Origin: an uncultured Solobacterium sp.
GTDB lineage: Bacteria > Bacillota_I > Bacilli_A > Erysipelotrichales > Erysipelotrichaceae
Direction of reading: 5' to 3'
DNA length: 16,199 nt
Assembly: GCA_900547815.1 (NCBI GenBank)
Contig: URHY01000050.1
Location: forward strand, 1 to 16,199
A program made the translations under genes and the position numbers. Of this stretch, positions 1 to 7,430 are shown in pieces. A model generated the notes under the pieces. That model made no database searches, had not been told where the DNA came from, and saw nothing but the letters and a program-made list of their open reading frames with translations. Positions within the stretch are counted from its first letter, which is position 1. Each line of letters opens with the position of its first letter.

Positions 1-32
1 ATTTAATTTGATTAGATTATTCATTTTCATAC

Positions 33-905
33 TCAATTAATTAGACAATCAACAATTTCTTTACGAGCTTCTTCTTTTTCCTTACAAGCCTCTTCTTTTT
101 CTTTACGAGCCTCTTCCTTTTCTTTACAAGCTTCTTCCTTTTCTTTACGAGCCTCTTTCATCTGTCTTTGAGCTTCTTCAAGTTCAAGCTGTAGTTCAAT
201 TCGTTCTTCATTTTCATGTAGTTTTTGAAAATCTTCTATTATTTTCTTCCAACGATCATCCGATATCGTTTCTACACGCTTCTCTAACATTTGAATCACC
301 CCATCCTTCTCTATCATCATCTTAATTTTACTATCTTCCATTCCCTTGTGGCAATTCAAAAAGTAATAAATCATTTTCTCCTGTTCATTCATGTCTTCTA
401 ATGGCTTGTTTAAATCTACTTTTGGCATTTCTATTGTGCGTAACTTCATACGATCTTCTTTTTCTTCTTTCACAAAAGGTAAGTCACCATCACATTTGAG
501 CCTGAATGTATTACATATATTATCATTTTCAAAAATACTCACATTAAAGAAAATCATGACAATGGTTTCCTTTAATTGACCGTAGCTCTTTCCTTCCATG
601 TCTTGTGAACCATGAAGCCTAGCCGAATAATAAGGAAAGCGATTCATCATATTATCTTTAGTTTGTCTTAACTGCATTTCTAAATCTACCGTTGTTTGAT
701 CATCAAATTCAACCAAAAGGTCCAACCGAGGACTTTTCATTTTACTATAGTCTTTTACTATTTCTGAATTCTTTACAACAACATGATTCACTTTTCTTTC
801 TAAAAATACCGTAAGTAATGATTTTAAGGCATCATTGGCCTCCTTACAATCTTCGCCAAACACATATTTAAAGGCGAAATCATTTAATAAATTTGCGCTA
901 CGCAT
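33..905 (-). CDS. Rpn-family PD-(D/E)XK nuclease / transposase-like protein
   Basis: This 290-residue protein matches the Rpn (recombination-promoting nuclease, PDDEXK_2) family common in gut Firmicutes. It opens with the typical ANLLNDFAFKYVFGE segment. The candidate catalytic residues are the Asp in SPRLDLLVEF and the Glu-x-Gln in VDLEMQ, the usual D...ExQ/K core. The family is thought to nick or cleave DNA and promote RecA-independent recombination; no specific target can be read here. I placed the start at the ATG at 905, because GAGG lies 5 bases upstream; the frame also has a GTG at 911. The C-terminal 40 residues are a charged heptad-repeat coiled coil, which many family members lack or vary. 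It follows the hyp operon terminator, so it is probably transcribed separately. Family assignment is strong; activity is inferred. Confidence 0.85.
   Translation of the reverse strand: MRSANLLNDFAFKYVFGEDCKEANDALKSLLTVFLERKVNHVVVKNSEIVKDYSKMKSPRLDLLVEFDDQTTVDLEMQLRQTKDNMMNRFPYYSARLHGSQDMEGKSYGQLKETIVMIFFNVSIFENDNICNTFRLKCDGDLPFVKEEKEDRMKLRTIEMPKVDLNKPLEDMNEQEKMIYYFLNCHKGMEDSKIKMMIEKDGVIQMLEKRVETISDDRWKKIIEDFQKLHENEERIELQLELEEAQRQMKEARKEKEEACKEKEEARKEKEEACKEKEEARKEIVDCLIN
60..158 (-). repeat. In-frame 21-bp tandem repeat encoding a charged heptad
   Basis: The 3' end of the Rpn-like gene contains about 4.7 copies of a 21-base unit. They encode alternating EARKEKE and EACKEKE heptads, with Arg or Cys at the same place. 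The result is a highly charged helix, probably a coiled coil, ending in IVDCLIN. The near-identical units make copy-number change by replication slippage likely. Confidence 0.85.
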
Positions 906-921
906 GAGCACCTCATTTCTA

Positions 922-937
922 GTAGGAAGTTTCCTAC
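922..937. repeat. Perfect short inverted repeat in the leader of the Rpn-like gene
   Basis: GTAGGAA (922-928) is followed after 2 bases by TTCCTAC (931-937). It lies 17 bases upstream of the Rpn-like start codon, so it could form a leader hairpin or be an operator. No function is evident. Confidence 0.5.
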
Positions 938-950
938 ATACTCATATACG

Positions 951-993
951 AAAAAAAAGACACTTTTTCTAATAAAAATCAAAAAAAGCATCT
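951..993 (-). terminator. Rho-independent terminator of the hypB-hypA operon
   Basis: Read on the minus strand, AGATGCTTTTT (993-983) can pair with AAAAAGTGTCT (968-958). That gives 11 pairs including two G-U, followed by a U-run from the A tract at 951-957. It begins 10 bases after the hypA stop codon. Confidence 0.65.
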
Positions 994-1002
994 TTTAGAG
1001 AC

Positions 1003-1347
1003 TTATTCAGCCTCAATTTCCTTAATGAGACACTCATTACCTTGAAGAAGAACTGTATGTTCACTCTTGCAATATGGACACTCTCTTCCATATTGAATCG
1101 TATCATATGTTTTTTCACATTCGTTACAAATCGTAATGGCTTCAATCCACTCATATTCTAATGTTGAGTTTTCGATTAAAGGAACCTTTTTCCTATAATA
1201 CTTCCAACAATCCATTAAATACTCAGGTACGATTCCACTTACTTTTCCAATTTGTAAAGTCACTCTACGAATATCTGTAATATTATTTTCTTGTGCAAGT
1301 TCTTCTAATGTTTTTGAAATATGTACAACAATTCCTAATTCATGCAT
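1003..1347 (-). CDS. hypA: HypA-type nickel metallochaperone
   Basis: This 114-residue protein has the features of HypA, which passes nickel to [NiFe]-hydrogenase or, in some bacteria, urease precursors together with HypB. The N-terminus MHELGIV supplies the invariant nickel ligand His2. A zinc site is visible as CNEC and CPYC, spaced about 13 residues apart. The length matches the family (about 113-118). I chose the ATG at 1347 over the longer frame at 1395 because the MHE start is functionally required. The gene begins one base after the stop of the large oxidoreductase and ends the operon just before a terminator. The ribosome site (AAGAAG) is weak, so translational coupling is likely. No hydrogenase or urease structural gene is in the window. 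Confidence 0.92.
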   Translation of the reverse strand: MHELGIVVHISKTLEELAQENNITDIRRVTLQIGKVSGIVPEYLMDCWKYYRKKVPLIENSTLEYEWIEAITICNECEKTYDTIQYGRECPYCKSEHTVLLQGNECLIKEIEAE

Positions 1348-1348
1348 A

Positions 1349-4030
1349 CTATTTCTTCTTATTGCGAATAATCTTAATTTGGCGCTTAGCTGCATATGGT
1401 AAGATTGCCTTCATCTTATCTTCTGCCTTCACCATTCTTGCACCATCCTTGATATCACGTGTTAAGCAGATCGCATCAAATTCACATTTTGTCGTACATA
1501 AGCCACAACCAATACACTTATTTGTATCAACTATACTTGCACCACATCCTAGACATCGATTGGCTTCAATCTTAACTTGTTCTTCTGTAAAGGTTGAACG
1601 TAAATCTCTAAATGATTTTTCACCCAAACCCTTTTTAATACCAGGAATCTGACGTTTGGCATGATCAAAATCAATATCGATCAATACGTTATTCTTATCG
1701 AATTCATTGAATAAATGTAAGTCTCTTCCAATCGTTAGAGAATGACCCTTATGAACAAAACGATGCATCGATTCTGCCGCTTCTTTACCATGGCTAATCG
1801 CATCAATCGCAAATTTTGGACCTGTATACACGTCACCACCCGCAAATACATCTTCAACAGATGTTTGTAGTGTTGTACCATCGGCTTTAATAGTTCCATT
1901 TGGATTGACTTCTACATCGAATCCTTGAATTGGAACAATACTTTGTCCAATCGAAAGGAATACATGACTACATTGTATAGTTTCCAAAACATTTTCATCA
2001 TAGCTTGGATTAAATCTAGCCGTTTCATCTTTTACATTTACACATTGCTTAAACACAATCGAATCTTCTAAGATTTCCTTTGGACCCCATCCACAATGAA
2101 GAATTATATCCTCTTCTTTAGCTTCTGATACTTCCTCAAAACTTGCCGGCATTTCAGCTTCTTGTTCCAAAGAATATAAATGAACTTTTTCAGCTCCACT
2201 TCTTAATGCAGCACGAGCTACATCTATCGCAACATTCCCACCTCCAACGACAACGACATCACCTGAAATTAAATTTGGATCTTCTGTTTTATTCACCTTA
2301 CGCAAGAAATCAATTCCAGATTCAACCATCTCATTATCTTCGCCTGGAATGTTTAGTTTTCTAGATCCTTGAGCCCCAATCGCAATATAAAATGCTTCAT
2401 ACCCTTCGCTTCTTAAATCATCCAAAGAAATATCTTTACCTACTTCTATGCCACACTTAAATTCAATGCCCATAGCCTTTAACACTTCAATTTCAGCCTC
2501 AATCACAGACTTCTCTAATCTAAAAGATGGAATTCCATAGACTAACATACCGCCTGGTTTTTCTTCCTTTTCAAATATTGTGACAGGATAGCCCATCATT
2601 CTTAAATAATAAGCTGCACTCATACCCGCAGGACCTGCACCAATAATAGCCATCTTATTCGTGAAAAATTTACCTTCTACATTTTCACACAAAGGAATAT
2701 ATCGTTTATCTTCATGAAGTTCTTGTTCGGCAATAAACTTCTTGATTTCATCAATAGCTAAAGGCTCATCAATCAATCCACGTGTACATTGTTGTTCACA
2801 CCTTCTATTACAAATAGCTCCACATACGGCTGGAAATGGATTAAAGTCTTTGATCAATTTTAACGCATCCATATAACGACCTTCTTTAGCCATTTTTATA
2901 TAGCCTTGTACCGGTAGATGTGCTGGACATGCACTCTTACATGGCGATGTTCCAGTTTCATAACAGTTGACTTTAGCTGTATCTCTAAAATTCCAGTTCC
3001 ATTTTTCTGGACCCCACTTTACTGCATCCGGAAGTTCTTGTTGAGGATATGTAACTGGACCTGCTTTTGTACATAATTTTTGTCCTAATTTTGCCGCACC
3101 CACTGGACAAATTTCTACACACTTTCCACAAGCTACACACTTGTCGCTATCCACATGCGCTCTATAGGCACTTGCCGACATATTTGGCGTATTAAACAAT
3201 TGACTTGTTCTTAATGCGTTACATACGCCATGTGCGCAGTTACAAATCGCAAAAATCTTATCCTCTCCATCAATATTGGTAATCTGATGTACATAGCCTT
3301 TTCTTTCACAACGTTCTAAAGTCTCAACAACCTCTTCATACGTACAATAATGTCCACCCTTGTTGGTCTGTACAACATAATCAGCCATATCTCCAACGGC
3401 AATACAAACGTCGGCTTCTACATCGCCCGTTCCTTCGCCTCTAACACGTTGTTGTCTTCTACATGAACATGGAGAAAGAGCATACTTATCATATTTATTT
3501 AACCAATGTGAGATTTTTTCTACACTTACTGCCTCTTGATTAGCATGAATTGCCTTTTCAACAGGAATGACATGCATACCAATACCCGCTCCTCCAGGAG
3601 GGACCATTGGTGTTACCTTTTCAAGTGGTAAACGTGTCATCTTTTCAAAGAAATCCGCAACAATTGGATGTTCTTCTACAAGATCTTTGTTCATAACCAT
3701 GAATTCGGCAGCTCCAGGAACAAATTGAGGAAGCACAAATTGTTTATGATGATCCTCATTTTCCCAATTGTATTCAATCATTCCAATGTCGCACACTTCA
3801 TTTAATACACGATTCACTCTACCAGCTGGCCAACCACTTCTTTTCACAACTTCTTCAAAAGAAAGTGGTTTACGCACTTCAAAACACAAACATAAATCGC
3901 ATTGTTCATCATTTAATATTTCATTTAAACATTCATATTCAGGGTCTGTTTCCGATAACTTCTTCACTTTTGCCGGAATACAATCTGTGATACGCCTTGC
4001 TAATTTATCAATATTATCTCGATATGCCAT
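1349..4030 (-). CDS. Multi-cluster FAD/NAD(P) oxidoreductase, GltD-like, with 4Fe-4S domains
   Basis: This 893-residue soluble flavoprotein probably moves electrons between NAD(P)H and iron-sulfur carriers; its partners are unknown. Residues 1-290 hold a helix-turn-helix-like start and a Cys-rich module (CSCRR near 188, CNCAHGVC at 263-270). A [4Fe-4S] site follows at C298/C301/C304/C308. Next is a GltD-type region with Cys at 356, 364, 368, 403, 407, 411 and 415. The FAD-binding GAGPAG is at 464-469 and the NAD(P)-binding GGGNVAID at 596-603, with GGDVYTGP near 731. The C-terminus adds C826/C829 and another cluster at C839/C842/C845/C849. GGAAGGA precedes the ATG. It sits between hypB and hypA with 1-base gaps on each side, which suggests hydrogen or nickel-enzyme metabolism. 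It resembles glutamate synthase small-subunit relatives but has no large subunit nearby. Confidence 0.85.
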   Translation of the reverse strand: MAYRDNIDKLARRITDCIPAKVKKLSETDPEYECLNEILNDEQCDLCLCFEVRKPLSFEEVVKRSGWPAGRVNRVLNEVCDIGMIEYNWENEDHHKQFVLPQFVPGAAEFMVMNKDLVEEHPIVADFFEKMTRLPLEKVTPMVPPGGAGIGMHVIPVEKAIHANQEAVSVEKISHWLNKYDKYALSPCSCRRQQRVRGEGTGDVEADVCIAVGDMADYVVQTNKGGHYCTYEEVVETLERCERKGYVHQITNIDGEDKIFAICNCAHGVCNALRTSQLFNTPNMSASAYRAHVDSDKCVACGKCVEICPVGAAKLGQKLCTKAGPVTYPQQELPDAVKWGPEKWNWNFRDTAKVNCYETGTSPCKSACPAHLPVQGYIKMAKEGRYMDALKLIKDFNPFPAVCGAICNRRCEQQCTRGLIDEPLAIDEIKKFIAEQELHEDKRYIPLCENVEGKFFTNKMAIIGAGPAGMSAAYYLRMMGYPVTIFEKEEKPGGMLVYGIPSFRLEKSVIEAEIEVLKAMGIEFKCGIEVGKDISLDDLRSEGYEAFYIAIGAQGSRKLNIPGEDNEMVESGIDFLRKVNKTEDPNLISGDVVVVGGGNVAIDVARAALRSGAEKVHLYSLEQEAEMPASFEEVSEAKEEDIILHCGWGPKEILEDSIVFKQCVNVKDETARFNPSYDENVLETIQCSHVFLSIGQSIVPIQGFDVEVNPNGTIKADGTTLQTSVEDVFAGGDVYTGPKFAIDAISHGKEAAESMHRFVHKGHSLTIGRDLHLFNEFDKNNVLIDIDFDHAKRQIPGIKKGLGEKSFRDLRSTFTEEQVKIEANRCLGCGASIVDTNKCIGCGLCTTKCEFDAICLTRDIKDGARMVKAEDKMKAILPYAAKRQIKIIRNKKK

Positions 4031-4031
4031 A

Positions 4032-4694
4032 TTATTCCTTCCAGGCTTTTACTTCATTTTCAAGCCACTTACACCAATCATCGATTCCCTCACCCGTTTT
4101 AGCACACACTTCAAAAATTTTCGCGTTTGGATTACGGTACAGAATATTCTTTTTACATTTCTCTACATCAAAATCAAAGTATGGCAATACATCAATTTTA
4201 TTGATGAGAACCACATCACAGACTTGAAACATCAATGGATATTTCAAAGGTTTATCATCCCCTTCTGGAACGCTTAGAATAGCCACATTTTTTGTGGATC
4301 CCGTATCAAATTCAGCTGGACAAACCAAATTTCCTACGTTTTCAAGTACAGCCAAATCTAAATCTTCCATACCCATTTCATGTAGTCCTTGACGAGTCAT
4401 ATCCGCATCCAAATGGCACATACCACCAGTATGTAACTGAATCGTGCGTACACCATATTCACTGATGGTTTTGGCATCCACATCACTATCAATATCCGCT
4501 TCCATAATGCCGATTTTCATCCTATCTTTTAATTTTTCTAATGTTCTAGATAAAGTTGTTGTCTTACCCGCTCCTGGACTTGACATAACATTTAATAAGA
4601 ACACACCCTTGGTTTTACATTCTTCTCTTAATTTATTCGCATCTTTATTATTGTCTTCAAATATGCTTTGTTTCACTTCTATGATTTTATACAT
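4032..4694 (-). CDS. hypB: HypB-type nickel-insertion GTPase
   Basis: This 220-residue SIMIBI-class GTPase is HypB, which works with HypA to load nickel into hydrogenase or urease precursors. The P-loop SSPGAGKTT is at 38-46, the metal-site Cys-His pair GGMCHLDAD at 91-98, a further conserved Cys in NVGNLVCP at about 125, and the base-recognition NKID at 165-168. It lacks both the N-terminal CxxCGC nickel motif and a His-rich storage stretch, so it has only the G-domain metal site. I chose the ATG at 4694, preceded by AGGAGG 9 bases upstream, over the longer frame at 4751. It is first in the operon and ends one base before the oxidoreductase start. Confidence 0.94.
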   Translation of the reverse strand: MYKIIEVKQSIFEDNNKDANKLREECKTKGVFLLNVMSSPGAGKTTTLSRTLEKLKDRMKIGIMEADIDSDVDAKTISEYGVRTIQLHTGGMCHLDADMTRQGLHEMGMEDLDLAVLENVGNLVCPAEFDTGSTKNVAILSVPEGDDKPLKYPLMFQVCDVVLINKIDVLPYFDFDVEKCKKNILYRNPNAKIFEVCAKTGEGIDDWCKWLENEVKAWKE

Positions 4695-4715
4695 GATACA
4701 AGCCCTCCTAAATTG

Positions 4716-4744
4716 ATTGTAAACGATTTCAGAAAGAGAGTAAA
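4716..4744 (-). promoter_or_regulatory. Likely promoter of the hypB operon
   Basis: On the minus strand TTTACT (4744-4739) and TACAAT (4721-4716) are separated by 17 bases, just upstream of hypB. The -10 is 5 of 6 and the -35 is 4 of 6 against the housekeeping consensus. Confidence 0.5.
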
Positions 4745-4770
4745 TAAACACATGTTAGTCTTTGCGCATC

Positions 4771-4799
4771 TTGAAAAGAAATCATTTTTCGCCTATCAT
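4771..4799 (+). promoter_or_regulatory. Likely promoter of the nitrilase-P1 peptidase operon
   Basis: TTGAAA (4771-4776) and TATCAT (4794-4799) have a 17-base spacer. The predicted start of transcription, about 7 bases past the -10, falls at or beside the ATG at 4807. No Shine-Dalgarno precedes that ATG, which implies a leaderless mRNA. Confidence 0.5.
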
Positions 4800-4806
4800 A
4801 AACTAT

Positions 4807-5607
4807 ATGAAGATCTGTATGTACCAAATGTCTGTTTCAATGGACAATCAACAAAACATAGCAAAACTAAAGCATATTCCAGACTGTGATATTTTAGTTC
4901 TACCAGAAATGTGGAACTGTCCCTATCATAATGATGCATTAAAAACAGCTTATTTGCGTCATGATGAAAGTTTAGAAGCATTAAAAGAAACCGCTCGAAC
5001 AAATAAAATATGGATCGTTGCAGGTTCCATTTGTACAAACAAATACAATCGTTGTTACATATTAAATAGCAATGGTGACATTGTTTGTTCGTATGATAAA
5101 ACACATCTTTTTGAATTTCATAATCGACAGGATTATTGTGAAAATGAAGTGTTTGTACCAGGAAATCACCTACAATATTTTGATACGCCATGGGGAAGAT
5201 GTGGCATTTTATTATGTTACGACATCCGATTTCCAGAAGTATCTAGAATTCTAGCTCAAAATGGAGCACAAATTCTATTTTGTCCGGCTGCCTTTAATGA
5301 GCAGGCCACAAAGAAGCATTGGAAGTTATTCACACAAACACGTGCCCTAGAAAATGAAGTCTTTTTGTGTGGAGTTGCACCAGCTAAATATACATATAAA
5401 AACTATACGGCTGATGGTCATTCCATCCTTGTGGATGGTTTTGGCAATATTGTGGTGGAGTTAGGTGAAGAAGAAGCCTGCAAAGTTGTAGATATCGATT
5501 TAAATGACATTGATAAAGTAAGGAAAAGAATGCCTTATTGGAAGGTACGTAGAAATGATTTATATGAATTAAAGGAGATCAAAAATGAAGACAATTCAAA
5601 TCAATGA
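4807..5607 (+). CDS. Carbon-nitrogen hydrolase (nitrilase superfamily, omega-amidase-like)
   Basis: This 266-residue enzyme has the nitrilase-superfamily Glu-Lys-Cys triad: E34 in LVLPEMWNCPY, K98 in YDKTHLF and C137 in LLCYDIRFPE. The PEMWNCPY and CYDIRFPE signatures are closest to the Nit2/omega-amidase branch, which hydrolyses alpha-keto amides such as alpha-ketoglutaramate; the substrate here is inferred. It is cytoplasmic, and its length is normal for the family. The longer frame starts at a TTG (4762), but MKICMYQMSVSM at 4807 matches the usual family N-terminus. There is no ribosome site before it, in line with a leaderless transcript. Its last 23 bases overlap the P1-family gene, so the two are probably co-translated. 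Confidence 0.88.
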   Translation: MKICMYQMSVSMDNQQNIAKLKHIPDCDILVLPEMWNCPYHNDALKTAYLRHDESLEALKETARTNKIWIVAGSICTNKYNRCYILNSNGDIVCSYDKTHLFEFHNRQDYCENEVFVPGNHLQYFDTPWGRCGILLCYDIRFPEVSRILAQNGAQILFCPAAFNEQATKKHWKLFTQTRALENEVFLCGVAPAKYTYKNYTADGHSILVDGFGNIVVELGEEEACKVVDIDLNDIDKVRKRMPYWKVRRNDLYELKEIKNEDNSNQ

Positions 5608-6553
5608 AATCGAAGGATTTCAAATTGGTAGTGCACAAGATACAGAAAATGCGACTGGCTGCACAGTCATCTTATGTAAAGAAGGAGCTACAGCTGGTGT
5701 AGATGTACGTGGTGGTGGTCCTGCTACTCGTGAAACAGATTTATTAAACCCTAAAAACATGGTTCAAAAAATTCATGCGGTGACTTTATCAGGTGGTAGT
5801 GCTTTTGGTTTAGAATCAAGCAGTGGTGTTATGCAGTATTTGAGTGAACACGAAATTGGTTTTGACATGAAAAACATCTATATTCCCATCGTATGTGAAG
5901 CTTGTCTATTTGATTGTGGTGTAGGTAATTCTAAGGCATATCCAAATAAACAAATGGGGTATGATGCTTGTATGGAAGCGGAAAAAAATGATCCAAAGCA
6001 AGGAAATGTCGGTGCAGGAACAGGGGCTAGTGTTGGTAAATTCTTTGGCCCTCAATATGCGATGAAGGCTGGACTTGGATTTTCGGCCCTACAAATAGGT
6101 CCATTAAAAGTAGGAGCTATTGTAGCTGTGAATGCTTGTGGTGATATTTTCTATCCAAATTCAGACAAACCAATTGCAGGTATTTATGATCGAAACACAA
6201 ACACAAGATTGTTTAGTGAAGATGAAATCTTAAAGGCAGCTGAAAAGATGATCAATTCTTGTGGTATGAATACGACAATTGGTTGTATCATCACAAATGC
6301 AGACTTAAATAAAGCCCAAATGAATAAAATCGCGAGCATGGCCCATAATGGATATGCAAGATGTATTCGTCCAGTCCACACTTCAAGTGATGGAGATACT
6401 ATTTTTGCGATGACATCCAATAAAGTGCCTGCAGAACAAGATCTAGTTGGAATCATGGCTGTAAAAGCAATGGAACAAGCTATTGTCAATGCGGGTACAC
6501 TTGCAGATAGTGCTTATGGTCTAGCTAGCTACAAAGAAATCACTAAAGACTAA
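5585..6553 (+). CDS. P1-family (DmpA/NylC-like) N-terminal nucleophile hydrolase
   Basis: This 322-residue protein belongs to the DmpA/BapA/NylC family of self-processing aminopeptidases and amidases (MEROPS P1, now grouped with DmpA-fold Ntn hydrolases). VRGGGPATRETDLL near 41-54, LSGGSAFGLE near 68-77 and GNVGAGTGASVGK near 140-152 are family signatures. The autocleavage site is probably N229/T230 in MNTTIGCIITNA, freeing Thr230 as nucleophile; this is inferred from NylC. RPVHTSSDGDTIFA near the C-terminus completes the core. No signal peptide is visible. A strong AAAGGAG lies before the ATG, inside the end of the nitrilase gene. Pairing with an amidase suggests breakdown or repair of small amides or peptides. 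Known members act on N-terminal D- or beta-amino acids or nylon oligomers, so the substrate is open. Confidence 0.88.
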   Translation: MKTIQINEIEGFQIGSAQDTENATGCTVILCKEGATAGVDVRGGGPATRETDLLNPKNMVQKIHAVTLSGGSAFGLESSSGVMQYLSEHEIGFDMKNIYIPIVCEACLFDCGVGNSKAYPNKQMGYDACMEAEKNDPKQGNVGAGTGASVGKFFGPQYAMKAGLGFSALQIGPLKVGAIVAVNACGDIFYPNSDKPIAGIYDRNTNTRLFSEDEILKAAEKMINSCGMNTTIGCIITNADLNKAQMNKIASMAHNGYARCIRPVHTSSDGDTIFAMTSNKVPAEQDLVGIMAVKAMEQAIVNAGTLADSAYGLASYKEITKD

Positions 6554-6559
6554 TCATTA

Positions 6560-6586
6560 AAGTATCGCTACGATGATACTTTTTTC
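6560..6586 (+). terminator. Terminator after the P1-family gene
   Basis: AAGTATC (6560-6566) pairs with GATACTT (6575-6581), followed by a T-run. It starts 6 bases after the stop codon. Confidence 0.75.
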
Positions 6587-6608
6587 ATTTAACGTGTCAG
6601 AAAATGAC

Positions 6609-6645
6609 AAAAGTGCAATATCTGTAACGTTAACTGCACTTTTTT
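6609..6645. terminator. Bidirectional terminator between convergent genes
   Basis: AAAAGTGCA (6609-6617) is matched by TGCACTTTT (6635-6643). T-runs on the right and A-runs on the left let it work on both strands. It lies 5 bases past the stop of the minus-strand ferredoxin-like gene. Confidence 0.7.
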
Positions 6646-6650
6646 AAGAT

Positions 6651-7346
6651 TTAATCTAAAATTTTTCCATCAATTGAAATGGTTACGACTTGCCAAGGAA
6701 TGAACTTTTTGCTTTCCTGCAAAGCTTTTTTAACCGCATTTTCAAGACCACCACAACAAGGTACTTCCATACGAACAATGGTTACACTTTCAATAGAATT
6801 CATACGAATAATATCGCAAAGCTTTTCTGAATAATCCACTCCATCTAGTTTTGGACATCCAATTAAAGTCACTTTATTTTTCATAAATTCCTGATGGAAA
6901 TTGGCATAGGCATATGCTGTACAATCCGCAGCTACCAAAAGTTTTGCATGTTGAAAGAATGGTGCGTTGATTGGTGCCAACTTGATTTGAACAGGCCAAG
7001 ATGTTAGTTGACTTGTTACATCAATCGATGGACTTGATACAACTGGATTCAGTGTATGCATCATAGATCCAGGACATCCAGTATGCATGGTACCAGAATC
7101 TTTCATGCGTTTTTCCATATGCTTTTTTACAGCCTCTTCATCATAAGCCAAAGTATCTTTTTCAATAAATGAAATAGCTCCCGTAGGACATGTAGGCAAA
7201 CAATCTCCTAGTCCGTCGCAATAATCATCTCGCATTAATTTAGCTTTTCCATTCACTAAGCCAATGGCTCCTTCATGGCAGGCATCCACACAGATACCGC
7301 ATCCTGTACATTTATCTTCATCAATTTGAATTATTTTTCTTAACAT
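6651..7346 (-). CDS. Dicluster ferredoxin-like protein with C-terminal Cys-rich domain
   Basis: This 231-residue protein begins with a bacterial ferredoxin module. Cluster I is C13/C16/C19/C23. In the second site the spacing is CDGLGDCLPTCP (C43, C49, C53), with Leu where the second Cys would be; this is a recurring form in a family of anaerobe proteins. The rest carries further cysteines: GCPGS near 90, ADCTAYA near 131, GCPKLD near 154 and PCCGG near 187, which suggests more metal or redox chemistry. An electron-transfer role is likely, but the reaction is not known. No membrane segment is seen. GAGG precedes the ATG. It diverges from a Crp/Fnr-type regulator, as relatives often do, so that regulator may control it. 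Confidence 0.8.
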   Translation of the reverse strand: MLRKIIQIDEDKCTGCGICVDACHEGAIGLVNGKAKLMRDDYCDGLGDCLPTCPTGAISFIEKDTLAYDEEAVKKHMEKRMKDSGTMHTGCPGSMMHTLNPVVSSPSIDVTSQLTSWPVQIKLAPINAPFFQHAKLLVAADCTAYAYANFHQEFMKNKVTLIGCPKLDGVDYSEKLCDIIRMNSIESVTIVRMEVPCCGGLENAVKKALQESKKFIPWQVVTISIDGKILD

Positions 7347-7360
7347 AGAATCATCCTCAT

Positions 7361-7388
7361 TTCTTATGACCTTATTTTAGTGTATAAT
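7361..7388 (+). promoter_or_regulatory. Probable promoter of the Crp/Fnr-type regulator
   Basis: A perfect TATAAT lies at 7383-7388, with a weak TTCTTA at 7361-7366 (16-base spacer). Transcription would start near 7395, just before the palindrome at 7402-7415. Confidence 0.5.
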
Positions 7389-7401
7389 ACAATCAATTTA
7401 T

Positions 7402-7415
7402 GTTGTTTAAACAAC
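7402..7415. promoter_or_regulatory. Perfect 14-bp palindrome, candidate Crp/Fnr-type operator
   Basis: GTTGTTTAAACAAC is fully self-complementary. It lies between the likely -10 and the ribosome site of the Crp/Fnr-type gene, in the divergent region with the ferredoxin-like gene. A site downstream of the promoter would favour repression of the regulator by itself; this is inference. Confidence 0.55.
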
Positions 7416-7430
7416 GAAAGGAGTATATTT

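Noticed and set aside
60..158. The regular repeat as a CRISPR array
   Set aside because: Units are contiguous without spacers and are in frame, encoding heptads.
1293..1652. A 119-codon plus-strand frame across hypA and the oxidoreductase
   Set aside because: It lies opposite two well-supported genes and has no ribosome site or domain.
4796..5191. A 131-codon minus-strand frame inside the nitrilase gene
   Set aside because: It lies opposite a gene with a complete catalytic triad, so it is a shadow frame.
6560..6645. A riboswitch or attenuator between the P1-family and ferredoxin-like genes
   Set aside because: The genes are convergent, so these hairpins are simply terminators.
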